64,000 nucleotides of DNA from Diphasiastrum complanatum (taxonomy: Eukaryota > Streptophyta > Lycopodiopsida > Lycopodiales > Lycopodiaceae). The stretch's first letter is position 1. Every line of letters begins with the position of its first letter. Positions 1 through 10,881 of the stretch are shown in pieces. Below the pieces are notes generated by a model, which ran no database searches, was not told the origin of the DNA, and saw only the letters and a program-made list of their open reading frames with translations. The position numbers were made by a program, and so were the translations under genes. The stretch is from NCBI GenBank assembly GCA_029204225.1, contig CM055111.1, forward strand, positions 18,310,668 to 18,374,667, read 5' to 3'.

Positions 1-617
1 GTAAATGCTCCCACATGGCAAGTGGATGTTCACATGTGTGTATAGAGTACTAGAAGATAAGAGTTGACCATTTTCCTTAGATCCTATTTTGTAGGGAATA
101 TTCCTATATTCTAGGAGACTAGCTTTTTGGATTTTAGTCATATTCTAGAAGGTCAACTATTGGATAAGGATCAAGGATGGATCAAATGGATAGATATGAG
201 TGATGTGGCACTATTCACACGTGTGAAGGCCTGCTGGACTGTACCAGACTCATGGATGTACTTGATCCATAAAAGGATCATCATTTTGCTAAGAAAATTG
301 ATGAGACTTTTGCACTCTACACTTTTGTGAGATTTCTAGTCATTTGTCTTGTGATTTTTATGCATGATTGCTATCTAGTATCATTGTACTTGTTGTTTCA
401 GGTGCAGGCCGTACAGTGGACAGTACTCCACACGTGTGAAGCCGCTCTCACTAAAAAATGATGTGTTGATCCATTGCTCTTGCTTAAATCCAAGTGTAGT
501 GAATCTAGATCAAGATCTAATGTGTAGAACTTGATAGATTCATTGATTAAGCAACCAATAACTCTCTATGATTGTAAAGTACAATCATTATTGTCCTAAA
601 AACTGTAAAATTTATCA
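1..617 (+). repeat. 5' LTR of element A (partial)
   Basis: The segment ends in TTTATCA directly before the primer-binding site and matches 5452-6068. About 245 bases at its 5' end lie outside the window. It holds two perfect CACACGTGTG palindromes (216-225 and 429-438). Small frames inside it occur identically in both LTRs and are not genes. Confidence 0.95.
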
Positions 618-629
618 TGGTATCAGAGC
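618..629 (+). other. Primer-binding site and leader of element A
   Basis: TGGTATCAGAGC directly abuts the LTR end. It matches the 3' end of plant initiator-Met tRNA, the usual copia primer. The leader from 630 to 1212 has no gene. It carries another CACACGTGTG palindrome at 781-790. Confidence 0.9.
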
Positions 630-1212
630 TAAGTAAGAGAGTGATCATTGAATCATAAATCTTGTAAAGATCATTGGCAAAATTTGTTTTTTGGCCAATA
701 CTAGTGAGGGCGAGTTCTTCTAGAGTGATAGCTTGTAATCATTTGGATCAAAACGACTTGGAGGCTGTGTATGTACTTTTCACACGTGTGAAACCGTACA
801 GCAACTTTCAATTCAAGTTACTTTGTGTTTTTTGGTCCCAAAATCACAATACTAGTTCATTTTTGGTGCTTTTTGAAGCATAGTATTGATCTAGATTCAT
901 TCTAACTAATGCCTATGACCAAATAGTGTTTTGGATCATTGAAGCATTTCTTTTTAGAGTCTAAGATCAGATCTAAGAGGCTGATTTGTTCAGATCCTTA
1001 GTTGAAGTGAAATCTCTAAGAAAAGTGTAAAGCAATTTTTTTTGTGAGAGTGAAAGCTAGAAATTTTTGGTAAGATCTTTGAGTATCATTCAAGCTTGTG
1101 TGTTAGTTTGATAGAGACAAGCCTATAGGCATTCTAGTAAGCTTTAGGCCACTTCATAGATCTTTTAAAATTCAAAAATCTTTGTGATTTTTAAAAGAGC
1201 ATTCATTCTAAA

Positions 1213-4200
1213 ATGTCATCCATGGGTGGATATTTGATGGAACCAAGTGAGAGACTCACTTCCACAAATTATTCCATTTGGAAAGTGAGAATGGAATCAC
1301 TCCTAGTGATCCATGATCTATATGACATAGTTCAAGGAGTAGAGGAAGAGCCTCAAACTCCCCAAGAACAAGCCAAATACAAGAAGAGAGCAAGATTAGC
1401 TCTACATTGCATAAAGTTAAATGTATGCAATGACCTCTTGAAAGAGGTGTCTTCTTGTACCTCATCCAAAGAGGCTTGGGATTCATTAAAGAGCATTTAT
1501 GAATCCAACAATACTTCAAGAATCCTCATGCTAAGAAATCAAGTTTTCCAAAGCATGAAAGGAAGTGGAGAGAGTGGGCAAGAGTATGTTCTTAGGATCA
1601 AATCTCTTAACAAGGAGTTAAGTGCAATAGGAGAGAAGATCCAAGATCAAGAACTAGTACAAATCATTTTGAATGGTCTAAGTGATGAGTTTACCAACTT
1701 AGTCCAATCATTTGCCATTCAAGACTCTCTTCCATCCATTGAAAAGTTGCACAATGTTCTTGTGGCCGAGGAGAGTAGGCTTCTACACCTCAAGACAAGA
1801 ATGGATAGCATGTCACTTAATGGAGGAGAGGAGAAAGCTAACTTTACATCTAAAGGCAAGAAAAAGCAAAATCCATTCAAGAAAAATCAAGGCAAGGAGG
1901 CCGAGATGAAGAATGGAGGATCTACCTCCAAAGGCAAAGTGAAGAACAAGGCAAAACTAAAGTGTTTCTTTTGTGGAAAGAAAGGACACTTTGCCTCAGA
2001 ATGCTACTTGAAGAAGAATCAACAAGCCAAAGGAGATCAAGGGAACATTGCTCAAGAGGAAGAATATGAGGATGGATTCAACACATCCTTAATGGTTGCA
2101 TCTACACCAACTTCAAGTCAAGACACATGGTGGATAGATAGTGGGGCTAGTTCCCACATGTCCTTTAACAAGCATTATTTTTCTACTCTTCTATCTTGTA
2201 ATGACTCTAAGAAGTCAATATACACTGCTAGTGATCAAGCATGCAAGATAGATGGCATAGGATCTATACCTCTTTGTTTAGGCACATCTAAAAGGATAGA
2301 TCTAGATAATGTTTTGTATGTTCCTACCATTTCAAGAAACTTGCTTAGTGTAGGACAATTAATGGACAATGGACTAGATGTACATTTCAAGAATGGAGTT
2401 TGTTCCATCTTGAAAAATGATAAGTGCATAGCTAGTGGCATTAAGCAAGGTAGACTTTTCAAGTTGGATGCTAATGTTGCAAGTGAAAGTGTGAACTTGG
2501 CTAGGGAGGAGCTAACTCAAGTGGAGCTTTGGCATAAGAGATTAGGCCATCCTAATCTTCAATCTATGGAGTCAATGGCAAGCAAGGAACTAGCTCTCGG
2601 CCTACCAAGAGCTTTCAAGAAGTGTGGAAAAATGTGTGAGGCATGTGGCCTTGCAAAGTCACACAAATCTTCTTACAAGAAATCTTCATCAAGATCTCTC
2701 TCTCCCTTGGATCTCATACATTCTGATGTACATAGTTTTTCACATGCAAGTAATGGAGGTGCCTTGATGTATGTAACTTTTATAGATGATTGTACTAGAT
2801 TCACATGGATTGAGTTACTATCAAAGAAAAATATTGTTTATGAAGCTTTCATTAAGTTCAAGTCTCTAGTAGAGAAACAACTTAGTACTTCTATCAAAGC
2901 ACTAAGATGTGATAATGGAGGAGAGTACACCTCCAATAAAATGAAAGACTTTTGTGAGATCAATGGTATTAAGTTACAATACACTTGTTCCTACACCCCT
3001 CAACAAAATGGGGTGGCCGAGAGGAAAAATAGGAGTCTATGTGAGTGTGCAAAGTCCTTGAGGCTTGATGCATCACTTCCCATCTCATTTTGGGGAGAAG
3101 CCATAACATGTGCTAATTATTTGTGTAATAGACTTCCTAGTAGTGCTATAGATGGGATCTCACCTTATCAAGCCTTGTTTGATAAGAAACCCAATGTAAA
3201 ATATTTTAAGATCTTTGGATGTACTTGTTATGTACACATTCCTTTGGAGACTAGAAGGAAAGAAGATGCTACCTCCTTCAAAGGAATCTTTGTTGGCTAT
3301 GGAGAAAATAGCAAGGGATATAGGATATATGATCCTACATCCAAGAAAGTAAAGGTAAGCAAGGATGTACTTTTTGATGAGTCACAATTTGCTAAGAGCT
3401 TGTCAAATGGATCTAACCCATTGTGCATTGAAGATCTTGACAAATCCGAGGAGGATCTTGACAAACCCGAGGAGGATCATGACAAACCCGAGGATGGAGA
3501 TTTGGATCCAAGTCAAAAGGGGCCAAGAAGATCATCAAGGAGCAAGGCCGAGCCCTCAAGGCTTACCTATGTGGACAAGGGAAAGCAAAAGGAAGGCTCT
3601 ACATCTTCTACCTCTTACTCTTTTTTAGCTACATTGATTGAAGAACCATCATCTTTTGAAGAAGCATGTAAATCTAAAGTTTGGAGAGATGCAATGCAAG
3701 TAGAGTATGATGCATTAGAAGAAAATCATACTTGGAATCTTGTAAATCTTCCAAGAGGAAATAAACCACTTGCATGTAAGTGGATTTATAGAATTAAGTA
3801 CAATCAAGATGGATCTATTAGTAAATACAAAGCTAGGCTTGTTGCTAAGGGATTTCTTCAAATAAAAGGATTGGATTATGAAGAAACATTTGCACCTGTA
3901 GCTAAGCTTGTAACTATTAGATTAATCATTTGCATTGCTACTTTGTTCAAATGGGATCTCTACCAAATGGATGTGACAAATGCCTTCTTGAATGGCTTCT
4001 TCGAAGAGGAAATCTACATGATGCAACCCGAGGGCTTCATCAAGATTGGTGAGGAGCAAAAGGTGTGCTACTTAAGGAAGAGCCTATATGGCTTGAAGCA
4101 AGCACCTAGAGCTTGGTACTCTAGGTTGCATGATTTTCTCTATTCCCTTGGCTTTGTACTAAGTGCTTATGAACCTTCTTTATATTTCAAATGTAATGAA

Positions 4201-5193
4201 GGAAAGATCATCATTTTGGTTCTTTATGTTGATGACATCATTATGACAGGAAATGATGATGATGGCATAGGCAAAGTAAAAGTTGACTTATCTAGTGAGT
4301 TCAAGATGGTAGATCTAGGCTTCCTAAAGTTTATACTTGGGATAGAAGTGTCTAGAAGTAGCAATTGTACTTTCATAAGTCAATCTAAGTATGCTACTTC
4401 CATTCTTGAAAGATTTGGTATGAAAGATTGTAAGGGGATTGACACCCCTATGGAGCATGTTGTGAAAGCAACTAATGAAGGTGATGAAGCATCCTTTGAG
4501 GACATCACTCTCTTTAGGAAGCTTATAGGCTCTCTAATCTATTTAACCATCACTAGACCTGACTTAAGTTTTTGTGTAAGCAAGTTGAGTCAAAGTATGC
4601 AAGCTCCTTTAATTCATCATTGGAAAAGTGCCAAGAGAGTACTTAGATATGTTTCTAGTACTAGATTTTTTGGTATACTTTATGAAGGATCTAACTTGCA
4701 CTTGAGAGCCTACTCGGATTCAGATTTTGCAGGTGACAAGATGGATAGGAAGTCCATTAGTGCATTTGCAACATTTCTTTGTGGAGGAGTGATATCTTGG
4801 CTTTCCAAAAAGCAAGATACAATCTCACTATCTTCTTGTGAAGCCGAGTACAAGGCATTGACTTCAACAACCAAAGAGCTCTTATGGCTAAGAAGACTCT
4901 TGATGGAACTACATGTGCTAGAGGCCGAGGAGATCCCTTACATATTTTGTGACAATCAAGCTTCTCAACAAATTGCTTCAAATCCTATCTTCCATGCTAG
5001 AACAAAGCATATTGAGATAGCTCACCACTTTGTGAGGGAGAAGGTACAATCCAAGGAAGTGCAACTACATCATGTACCATCATCCGAATGCATAGCTGAT
5101 ATCTTAACCAAACCATTGTCCAAAGATCCATTTTTTAAGTTAAGATATGCTCTTGGAATTGTAGATAGATGTACACTAGATTTGCCAAGTTAG
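1213..5193 (+). CDS. Copia gag-pol polyprotein, element A (intact, 1326 aa)
   Basis: A single frame encodes gag, protease, integrase, reverse transcriptase and RNase H in copia order. The gag part opens with a retrotransposon N-terminal domain around NYSIWKVRMESL and ends with a CCHC zinc knuckle (CFFCGKKGHFASEC, residues 251-264). Protease shows WWIDSGASSHM with Asp309. Integrase has its HHCC finger from His441 and a complete D505-D567-E603 triad with spacing 61 and 35. RT has YVDD at 1005-1008, and RNase H has the SDSDFAG motif near 1169. The protein ends with the usual LTKPL tail. The linker before RT holds three copies of a DLDKPEE-like unit. No stop or frameshift was seen, so this copy could be autonomous. 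The ATG at 1213 follows the leader and gives the expected gag start. Confidence 0.95.
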   Translation: MSSMGGYLMEPSERLTSTNYSIWKVRMESLLVIHDLYDIVQGVEEEPQTPQEQAKYKKRARLALHCIKLNVCNDLLKEVSSCTSSKEAWDSLKSIYESNNTSRILMLRNQVFQSMKGSGESGQEYVLRIKSLNKELSAIGEKIQDQELVQIILNGLSDEFTNLVQSFAIQDSLPSIEKLHNVLVAEESRLLHLKTRMDSMSLNGGEEKANFTSKGKKKQNPFKKNQGKEAEMKNGGSTSKGKVKNKAKLKCFFCGKKGHFASECYLKKNQQAKGDQGNIAQEEEYEDGFNTSLMVASTPTSSQDTWWIDSGASSHMSFNKHYFSTLLSCNDSKKSIYTASDQACKIDGIGSIPLCLGTSKRIDLDNVLYVPTISRNLLSVGQLMDNGLDVHFKNGVCSILKNDKCIASGIKQGRLFKLDANVASESVNLAREELTQVELWHKRLGHPNLQSMESMASKELALGLPRAFKKCGKMCEACGLAKSHKSSYKKSSSRSLSPLDLIHSDVHSFSHASNGGALMYVTFIDDCTRFTWIELLSKKNIVYEAFIKFKSLVEKQLSTSIKALRCDNGGEYTSNKMKDFCEINGIKLQYTCSYTPQQNGVAERKNRSLCECAKSLRLDASLPISFWGEAITCANYLCNRLPSSAIDGISPYQALFDKKPNVKYFKIFGCTCYVHIPLETRRKEDATSFKGIFVGYGENSKGYRIYDPTSKKVKVSKDVLFDESQFAKSLSNGSNPLCIEDLDKSEEDLDKPEEDHDKPEDGDLDPSQKGPRRSSRSKAEPSRLTYVDKGKQKEGSTSSTSYSFLATLIEEPSSFEEACKSKVWRDAMQVEYDALEENHTWNLVNLPRGNKPLACKWIYRIKYNQDGSISKYKARLVAKGFLQIKGLDYEETFAPVAKLVTIRLIICIATLFKWDLYQMDVTNAFLNGFFEEEIYMMQPEGFIKIGEEQKVCYLRKSLYGLKQAPRAWYSRLHDFLYSLGFVLSAYEPSLYFKCNEGKIIILVLYVDDIIMTGNDDDGIGKVKVDLSSEFKMVDLGFLKFILGIEVSRSSNCTFISQSKYATSILERFGMKDCKGIDTPMEHVVKATNEGDEASFEDITLFRKLIGSLIYLTITRPDLSFCVSKLSQSMQAPLIHHWKSAKRVLRYVSSTRFFGILYEGSNLHLRAYSDSDFAGDKMDRKSISAFATFLCGGVISWLSKKQDTISLSSCEAEYKALTSTTKELLWLRRLLMELHVLEAEEIPYIFCDNQASQQIASNPIFHARTKHIEIAHHFVREKVQSKEVQLHHVPSSECIADILTKPLSKDPFFKLRYALGIVDRCTLDLPS

Positions 5194-5206
5194 AAGTGAG
5201 GAGGAG
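5194..5206 (+). other. Polypurine tract of element A
   Basis: AAGTGAGGAGGAG lies directly between the pol stop codon and the LTR start TGTTGAAAATTG. This is the plus-strand priming position. Confidence 0.9.
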
Positions 5207-6068
5207 TGTTGAAAATTGTCACTTCTCACTTGACATTGGTTCATGTAAATATTGATCAAACATTAGAATATGTTGATGATATGATTTCACACGTGTGGAG
5301 CATGTTCCCATGTGTGAAAGGATGTACTTTTCATGTTTGTATATATCCAAATTGATTTTGTATCATTCTAGTTAGTGTGAACATGAAATGACTAGTTTTT
5401 AGTCAAGTTGACTAGTCACCTACAAATTAGCTTTTCCTTGCATGTGCATGAGTAAATGCTCCCACATGGCAAGTGGATGTTCACATGTGTGTATAGAGTA
5501 CTAGAAGATAAGAGTTGACCATTTTCCTTAGATCCTATTTTGTAGGGAATATTCCTATATTCTAGGAGACTAGCTTTTTGGATTTTAGTCATATTCTAGA
5601 AGGTCAACTATTGGATAAGGATCAAGGATGGATCAAATGGATAGATATGAGTGATGTGGCACTCTTCACACGTGTGAAGGCCTGCTGGACTGTACCAGAC
5701 TCATGGATGTACTTGATCCATAAAAGGATCATCATTTTGCTAAGAAGATTGATGAGACTTTTGCACTCTACACTTTTGTGAGATTTCTAGTCATTTGTCT
5801 TGTGATTTTTATGCATGATTGCTATCTAGTATCATTGTACTTGTTGTTTCAGGTGCAGTCCGTACAGTGGACAGTACTCCACACGTGTGAAGCCGCTCTC
5901 ACTAAAAAATGATGTGTTGATCCATTGCTCTTGCTTAAATCCAAGTGTAGTGAATCTAGATCAAGATCTAATGTGTAGAACTTGATAGATTCATTGATTA
6001 AGCAACCAATAACTCTCTATGATTGTAAAGTACAATCATTATTGTCCTAAAAACTGTAAAATTTATCA
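5207..6068 (+). repeat. 3' LTR of element A (862 bp)
   Basis: It starts TGTTGAAAATTG after the purine tract and ends TTTATCA, so it has the TG...CA ends of an LTR. Its last 617 bases match the 5' copy. CACACGTGTG palindromes are at 5288-5297 and about 5667-5676, with a third near 5880. Confidence 0.95.
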
Positions 6069-6101
6069 ATTAGTAAAATTTTTAACACTCCTCCTCACTA
6101 T

Positions 6102-9100
6102 CTAGCTTGGTTCAATCATTGCTTTACTAATCACTCCAAGTGATGATCTGAACTTCATAAAAGGTGTCTTTTGAAGTGGTTTAGTAAGTAGATCAGCTAC
6201 ACATTCATTGCTTGGAACATGCTCCAAAGCAATCTCCTTGGCTTGCACCATTTCTCTCACAAAGTGATGGCATATCTCAATGTGCTTAGATCTTGCATGG
6301 AAGATTGCGTTAGATGCAAGGTGTTGGGCTGATATATTGTCATTGTAGATGATTGGTGCCTCCTCTGAATCCATGATCTTTAGTTCCACCAATAATCTCT
6401 TGATCCAAAGTACCTCCTTTGTAGTGGTTGTCAAAGCTTTGTACTCGGCCTCGGTTGAAGATAGAGATATAGTTTCTTGCTTTTTTGAAAGCCATGAAAC
6501 CACACCTTCTCCTATGAAAGTTGAATAGGCACTTGTTGATTTCCTATCCCTCTTGTCCCCTGCAAAATCTGAATCACTAAATGCATGAAGGTTAATCACA
6601 TCTCCTCTATATAGAATCCCAAAATCCAATGTACCCGAGATGTATCTTAGAATCCTCTTAGCCTTTTTCCAATGGATATTCAATGGATTTTGCATGGATT
6701 GGCTCAACCTACATACACTAAAGCTAAGATCTGGTCTAGTTATAGTGATCCACATTAAGGAACCTATAAGTTGCCTAAACAAAGTGATGTCCATGAAGGA
6801 TCTTTCATCATCTTCATTTGGCACTTTTACATCTTGCTCCATTGGTGTGTCAACACTTTTGCATACTTCCATCTTAAACTTCTTCAAAAGACTTTGAGCA
6901 TAGTTTACTTGACTTATAAAGATAAAATCAGACCCTCTAAGTACTTCTATGCCTAAGATGAAGTGAAGACACCCTAGATCTACCATCTTGAACTCTAAGG
7001 ATAGATCTATCTTGATTTTTTCAATACCATCAACACTATTTCCACTAATGATGATGTCATCTACATAAATGAGTAAAAGTACAACACCAACATCATCAAA
7101 CTTAATGTAAAGAGTGGGATCATATTCACTTTGAACAAAAGAAAGTGAAATAAGATAGCAATGTAGTCTTGAATTCCAAGATCTCGAGGCTTGCTTCAAG
7201 CCATAGATGCTTCTTTGGAGATGGCATACTTTGTTCTCCATTCCATGCTTGATGAACCCTTGTGGCTGCTCCATATAGATATCCTCTTCCAAAAAACCAT
7301 TCAAGAAAGCATTAGAGACATCCATTTGACATAGAATCCATCCAAAATGTGATGCAAGTGCAATGATTAGCCTTATTGTGACCATCTTGGCCACGGGTGC
7401 AAAAGTTTCCTCATAGTCTATCCCTCTCTCTTGAGCATAACCTTTTGCAACTAATCTTGCTTTATGTTTGTTAACACTCCCATTTGCATTCAACTTAAGC
7501 TTGAAGACCCACTTGCATCCTATTACATTCCTTTGAGGTCTCTCAACAAGCAACCAAGTTTCATTCTCAATCAAGGCATAATACTCATCCAACATAGCCT
7601 TATACCATTCTTTGGAGTTCAATGCATCTTCAACATTAGATGGTTCTTCAAAACTAGATAAAGCATAAGAAGTGGATGAGATACCCTCAACTTGCTGTCC
7701 TTTGCCTTGATATGTGAGCCTTGATGGCTCCACTTTTGCCCTTGAAGATCTCCTTGGTGTGATAGGTGGGTTTGGTGCTTGCTCCTCCATGAGCTCCTCC
7801 TCAAAACCAAGATCTTGCTCCTCGGCCATCTTCTTCTTGATTGTTGGAGCACTTGAGCCTTCTTCAAGCATATGCATATGATGTTCATCAAAGATGACAT
7901 CCCTTGAAACAACAAATTTGTTCAAGGATGGGAGATAGACTTTGTAGCCCTTGCTTGAGCTTGCATATCCAAGCATGATCCCTCTTGTGGAAGATGGATC
8001 CTCCTTGGTTCTTGTTTCCAATGGCACATGCACATAACATATACACCCAAAAACTTTCAAGTGATTAAGATTGGGTTTCTTTCCATACAACATCTCATAA
8101 GGAGTTTTGCCTTCAATTGCTTTGCAAGACACCCTATTCATCAAGTAGTTTGCACATACAAGAGACTCACCCCAAAAGGATTTGGGCAAACAAGCATCTA
8201 ATCTTAAAGCCTTAGAACATTCACATAATGTTCTATTCCTTCTTTCAGCAACTCCATTTTGTTGAGGAGTGTAAGGACAAGAAGTCTCTTTCTTGATCCC
8301 TTCCTCCTCACAAAAGGCCTTGAACTCATTGGAGATGAATTCTCCACCATTGTCACTTCTAAGAATCTTGATGCTATGATTATGATGCTTTTCCACAAAC
8401 AACTTGAACTTTAAAAAAGTATCAAATACTTGAGACTTGAAAGAAAGTAAGAACACCCAACAATATCTTGAGTAGTCATCAATGAAGGTTAAAAACATGG
8501 ATGAACCTCCATTAGATTTGGTGCTAGCAATGTGCACATCCGAGTGTATGAGTTCAAGAGGATGAGATGACTTTGTGATGGAGTTAGGAAACACCTTCTT
8601 ATGTGCCTTGGATAAGGCACAAGCTTCACAAACCTTGTCTTCCTTCCCAATAGACCTTGGTAGGCCTAAAGCATACTCCTCCTTGATCATAGCCTCCATG
8701 GAACCCGAGTTGACATGTCCAAGTCTTTTGTGCCATAAAGTAAAGGTAGATATCTTGCTCTTCTCGGCCAACATGACAACATTAGTATCCACAAATGCAT
8801 CCAGCTTATAAAGTTTGCCAAGTCTAGTGCCCTTAGCCACTATCTTACCCTTCTTCTTGATGAAACATTCATTTGAAGCAAAGTCAACATTGAAACCATT
8901 GTCTACCATTTGGCCAACACTTAGTAGATTCTTTGTTATTGTAGGAATGTACAAAACACCTTCTATGTTGATCTTTTTGGAAGATCCTAAGCAAAGGGGA
9001 ATGCTACCAACTCCTTCAATCTTACAAGCTTCATCATTTGCTGTATAGATAGACTTTATAGGTCCATCATAAGATAAGAGAGAAGAGAAAAACTCCCTTT

Positions 9101-10070
9101 TACTAGTCATACGTGAACTAGCACCCAAGTCAATCCACCAAGGATCTTCTCCTTTGAAGCTTGTTGAAGAAAATATGGACATCATGAGAGAGTCCTCATG
9201 TGAACTCTCCTCCTCCTCCTCTTTGCTCATGTTGTCTTGGCTTTGATCTTGCTTCCTCTTGAAGCATTCTGAGGCATAATGCCCCATCTTGCTACAATAG
9301 TAGCACTTCACCTTTGATTTGTCCTTCTTGACTTTGGTGGTTGATGGAGATGCCTTTGGGGGTCCTTCTTGATCCTCAAGCTTTGTAGACTTCTTGAATG
9401 TTGATCCTTTGCCTTTGGACTTGCCTTTGCCTTTGGTGAAGAGAGCTTGGTCATCTCCACCTTGGATGGAAAGCCTATCCATCCTCTCTTGCATTTGGCT
9501 CCTTCTTGATTCCTCGGCCATGAGTGTGCCTTGGAGTTCTTCAAGTATGGGTAGCTTACCCATAATTGCATATCCCTGAACCAAATTGTCAAATTCAAAG
9601 CTTAGTCCATTCAATATGAGTTGAACAATCTCTTCATCCTTGATAGGGTCACCTATAAAGGCTAGCTCTTTGTTCAATTCCTTTACTCTTAGGACAAAAG
9701 TATGTGCACTCTCTCCTTTCTTTTGATAGCTTCTATAGATTTGATTCTTCAAAGCTAACATTCTAGTTTGGTTCTTGGATTCATAGACCTTTTGCAAAGT
9801 CTCCCAAGCATCTTGAGCTGAAGTGCAATCTTCTACCTCTCTTAAGAGTTCATTTGCAACATTCATTTTTATGCAATGTAGTGCAACATTGCACCTCTTG
9901 ATGTATTTGGCTTTTTCTTGAGGATGAATAGGTTCACCCTCCTTACCATTTACAATTTCCATCAGATCTTGCATGATCATGATAGATTCCATTCTAACTT
10001 TCCATATGGAATAGTTAGTTTTGTTGAGCCTTTCATTAGTATCCAAAAGATATGCATTTATAGATGCCAT
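6102..10070 (-). CDS. Copia gag-pol polyprotein, element B (open, 1322 aa, altered protease motif)
   Basis: The frame has the same copia domain order as element A, to which it is clearly related. Gag opens with an NYSIWKVRMESI motif and carries a CCHC knuckle (CYYCSKMGHYASEC, residues 256-269). Integrase keeps the HSDV, RSDNGGEF and NGVAERRNR blocks. RT has IYVDDIIISG, RNase H has SDSDFAGD, and the tail is LLTKPL. The oddity is protease: WWIDLGASSRM (Asp314-Leu315) replaces the usual DSGASSHM. The catalytic Asp remains, but the following Ser, which is near-invariant in retropepsins, is Leu. The frame is otherwise uninterrupted. I infer a probably maturation-defective but recently intact copy. 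Confidence 0.93.
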   Translation of the reverse strand: MASINAYLLDTNERLNKTNYSIWKVRMESIMIMQDLMEIVNGKEGEPIHPQEKAKYIKRCNVALHCIKMNVANELLREVEDCTSAQDAWETLQKVYESKNQTRMLALKNQIYRSYQKKGESAHTFVLRVKELNKELAFIGDPIKDEEIVQLILNGLSFEFDNLVQGYAIMGKLPILEELQGTLMAEESRRSQMQERMDRLSIQGGDDQALFTKGKGKSKGKGSTFKKSTKLEDQEGPPKASPSTTKVKKDKSKVKCYYCSKMGHYASECFKRKQDQSQDNMSKEEEEESSHEDSLMMSIFSSTSFKGEDPWWIDLGASSRMTSKREFFSSLLSYDGPIKSIYTANDEACKIEGVGSIPLCLGSSKKINIEGVLYIPTITKNLLSVGQMVDNGFNVDFASNECFIKKKGKIVAKGTRLGKLYKLDAFVDTNVVMLAEKSKISTFTLWHKRLGHVNSGSMEAMIKEEYALGLPRSIGKEDKVCEACALSKAHKKVFPNSITKSSHPLELIHSDVHIASTKSNGGSSMFLTFIDDYSRYCWVFLLSFKSQVFDTFLKFKLFVEKHHNHSIKILRSDNGGEFISNEFKAFCEEEGIKKETSCPYTPQQNGVAERRNRTLCECSKALRLDACLPKSFWGESLVCANYLMNRVSCKAIEGKTPYEMLYGKKPNLNHLKVFGCICYVHVPLETRTKEDPSSTRGIMLGYASSSKGYKVYLPSLNKFVVSRDVIFDEHHMHMLEEGSSAPTIKKKMAEEQDLGFEEELMEEQAPNPPITPRRSSRAKVEPSRLTYQGKGQQVEGISSTSYALSSFEEPSNVEDALNSKEWYKAMLDEYYALIENETWLLVERPQRNVIGCKWVFKLKLNANGSVNKHKARLVAKGYAQERGIDYEETFAPVAKMVTIRLIIALASHFGWILCQMDVSNAFLNGFLEEDIYMEQPQGFIKHGMENKVCHLQRSIYGLKQASRSWNSRLHCYLISLSFVQSEYDPTLYIKFDDVGVVLLLIYVDDIIISGNSVDGIEKIKIDLSLEFKMVDLGCLHFILGIEVLRGSDFIFISQVNYAQSLLKKFKMEVCKSVDTPMEQDVKVPNEDDERSFMDITLFRQLIGSLMWITITRPDLSFSVCRLSQSMQNPLNIHWKKAKRILRYISGTLDFGILYRGDVINLHAFSDSDFAGDKRDRKSTSAYSTFIGEGVVSWLSKKQETISLSSTEAEYKALTTTTKEVLWIKRLLVELKIMDSEEAPIIYNDNISAQHLASNAIFHARSKHIEICHHFVREMVQAKEIALEHVPSNECVADLLTKPLQKTPFMKFRSSLGVISKAMIEPS

Positions 10071-10870
10071 CTAGTCTCCTAATCAAGGACTTGACACAAA
10101 TGAAGGTTACTTCTATTGATTTGATTGAAGGTCTACCTTATCCCACTTCTTAGGGACCTGAAAAGATCAGTAATAGACTTCCTATAAAGATCTAAGAATG
10201 ATCTCTAACAAAATCAAATCATAGAATACTAGAAACAATGCACTTGCTTGATTGAAGTAGACAATACTAGTAGAATTGCCCCTCTTTCTATAAAGAACAT
10301 TAAAGCTTCCAAATGATCTGATCAAGAGTGAATTTCAGCAACCTAATATACTTCCAAAATCACTTGTAAAAGATCTAAATGGAACTTAATGAGGATGCAA
10401 CACAATCTACTATCCAATCACAAGCAGAAAATGATCAAAATTGATGAAAAATTGATCTAATTTGGTGCATAAGTCAAGCAATGGTTGGACTGAACCTAAA
10501 TCACTTTAGGAGGTGCCTACTACACCTTAGAACAGCCTTGAAGAGTCCCCAAAACTCTGATCTTCCATCTCCTTGAATGCTAGAAAGCCTCCTCTATGAA
10601 ATCACCTCCAAAACTCGCTTAGAAATCAATGCTTGGAGCAAGCAAAACTTGCTATCTTGGTAATGTGAATTGAATTCAACTTTGCCTCTGGTTTTAGACA
10701 CCTAAACACCTGCAAATGAAGTCACACAACACCAATCTCCAATGTATTTGACTCACCTTGAGTTCTAGAATCAATACTAGATGCTAAGATCCAATCTACA
10801 CAAGATTTAGATCAAAAATTGTGATCAAATTGAATGAAAACCAAGGATTTAGCTCATTTCAGCCTTTAGG

Positions 10871-10881
10871 CTCTGATACCA
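10871..10881 (-). other. Primer-binding site of element B
   Basis: On the minus strand this reads TGGTATCAGAG directly after the LTR end TTTTTACA, which is the tRNA-Met type site. Bases 10071-10870 are the untranslated leader and hold no gene. Confidence 0.9.

Larger units (their letters stand above)
1..6068 (+). mobile_element. Copia element A, full-length, young, 5' LTR cut by window edge
   Basis: This is a complete Ty1/copia unit except for the outer part of its 5' LTR, which lies before the window. In order it has the LTR (to 617), a tRNA-Met primer-binding site at 618, a 583-base leader, one uninterrupted gag-pol frame (1213-5193), a purine-rich tract and a 3' LTR (5207-6068). The 617 shared LTR bases (1-617 against 5452-6068) align without gaps, and by eye I find three mismatches, at about 212, 293 and 407. 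Such close LTRs mean a recent insertion. The right boundary lies inside the 3' LTR of element B. The target duplication cannot be checked because the left flank is missing. Confidence 0.95.

Noticed and set aside
127-330. 67-codon frame in the 5' LTR of A, repeated at 5578-5781
   Set aside because: It lies in both LTR copies and has no domain; the repetition reflects LTR identity.
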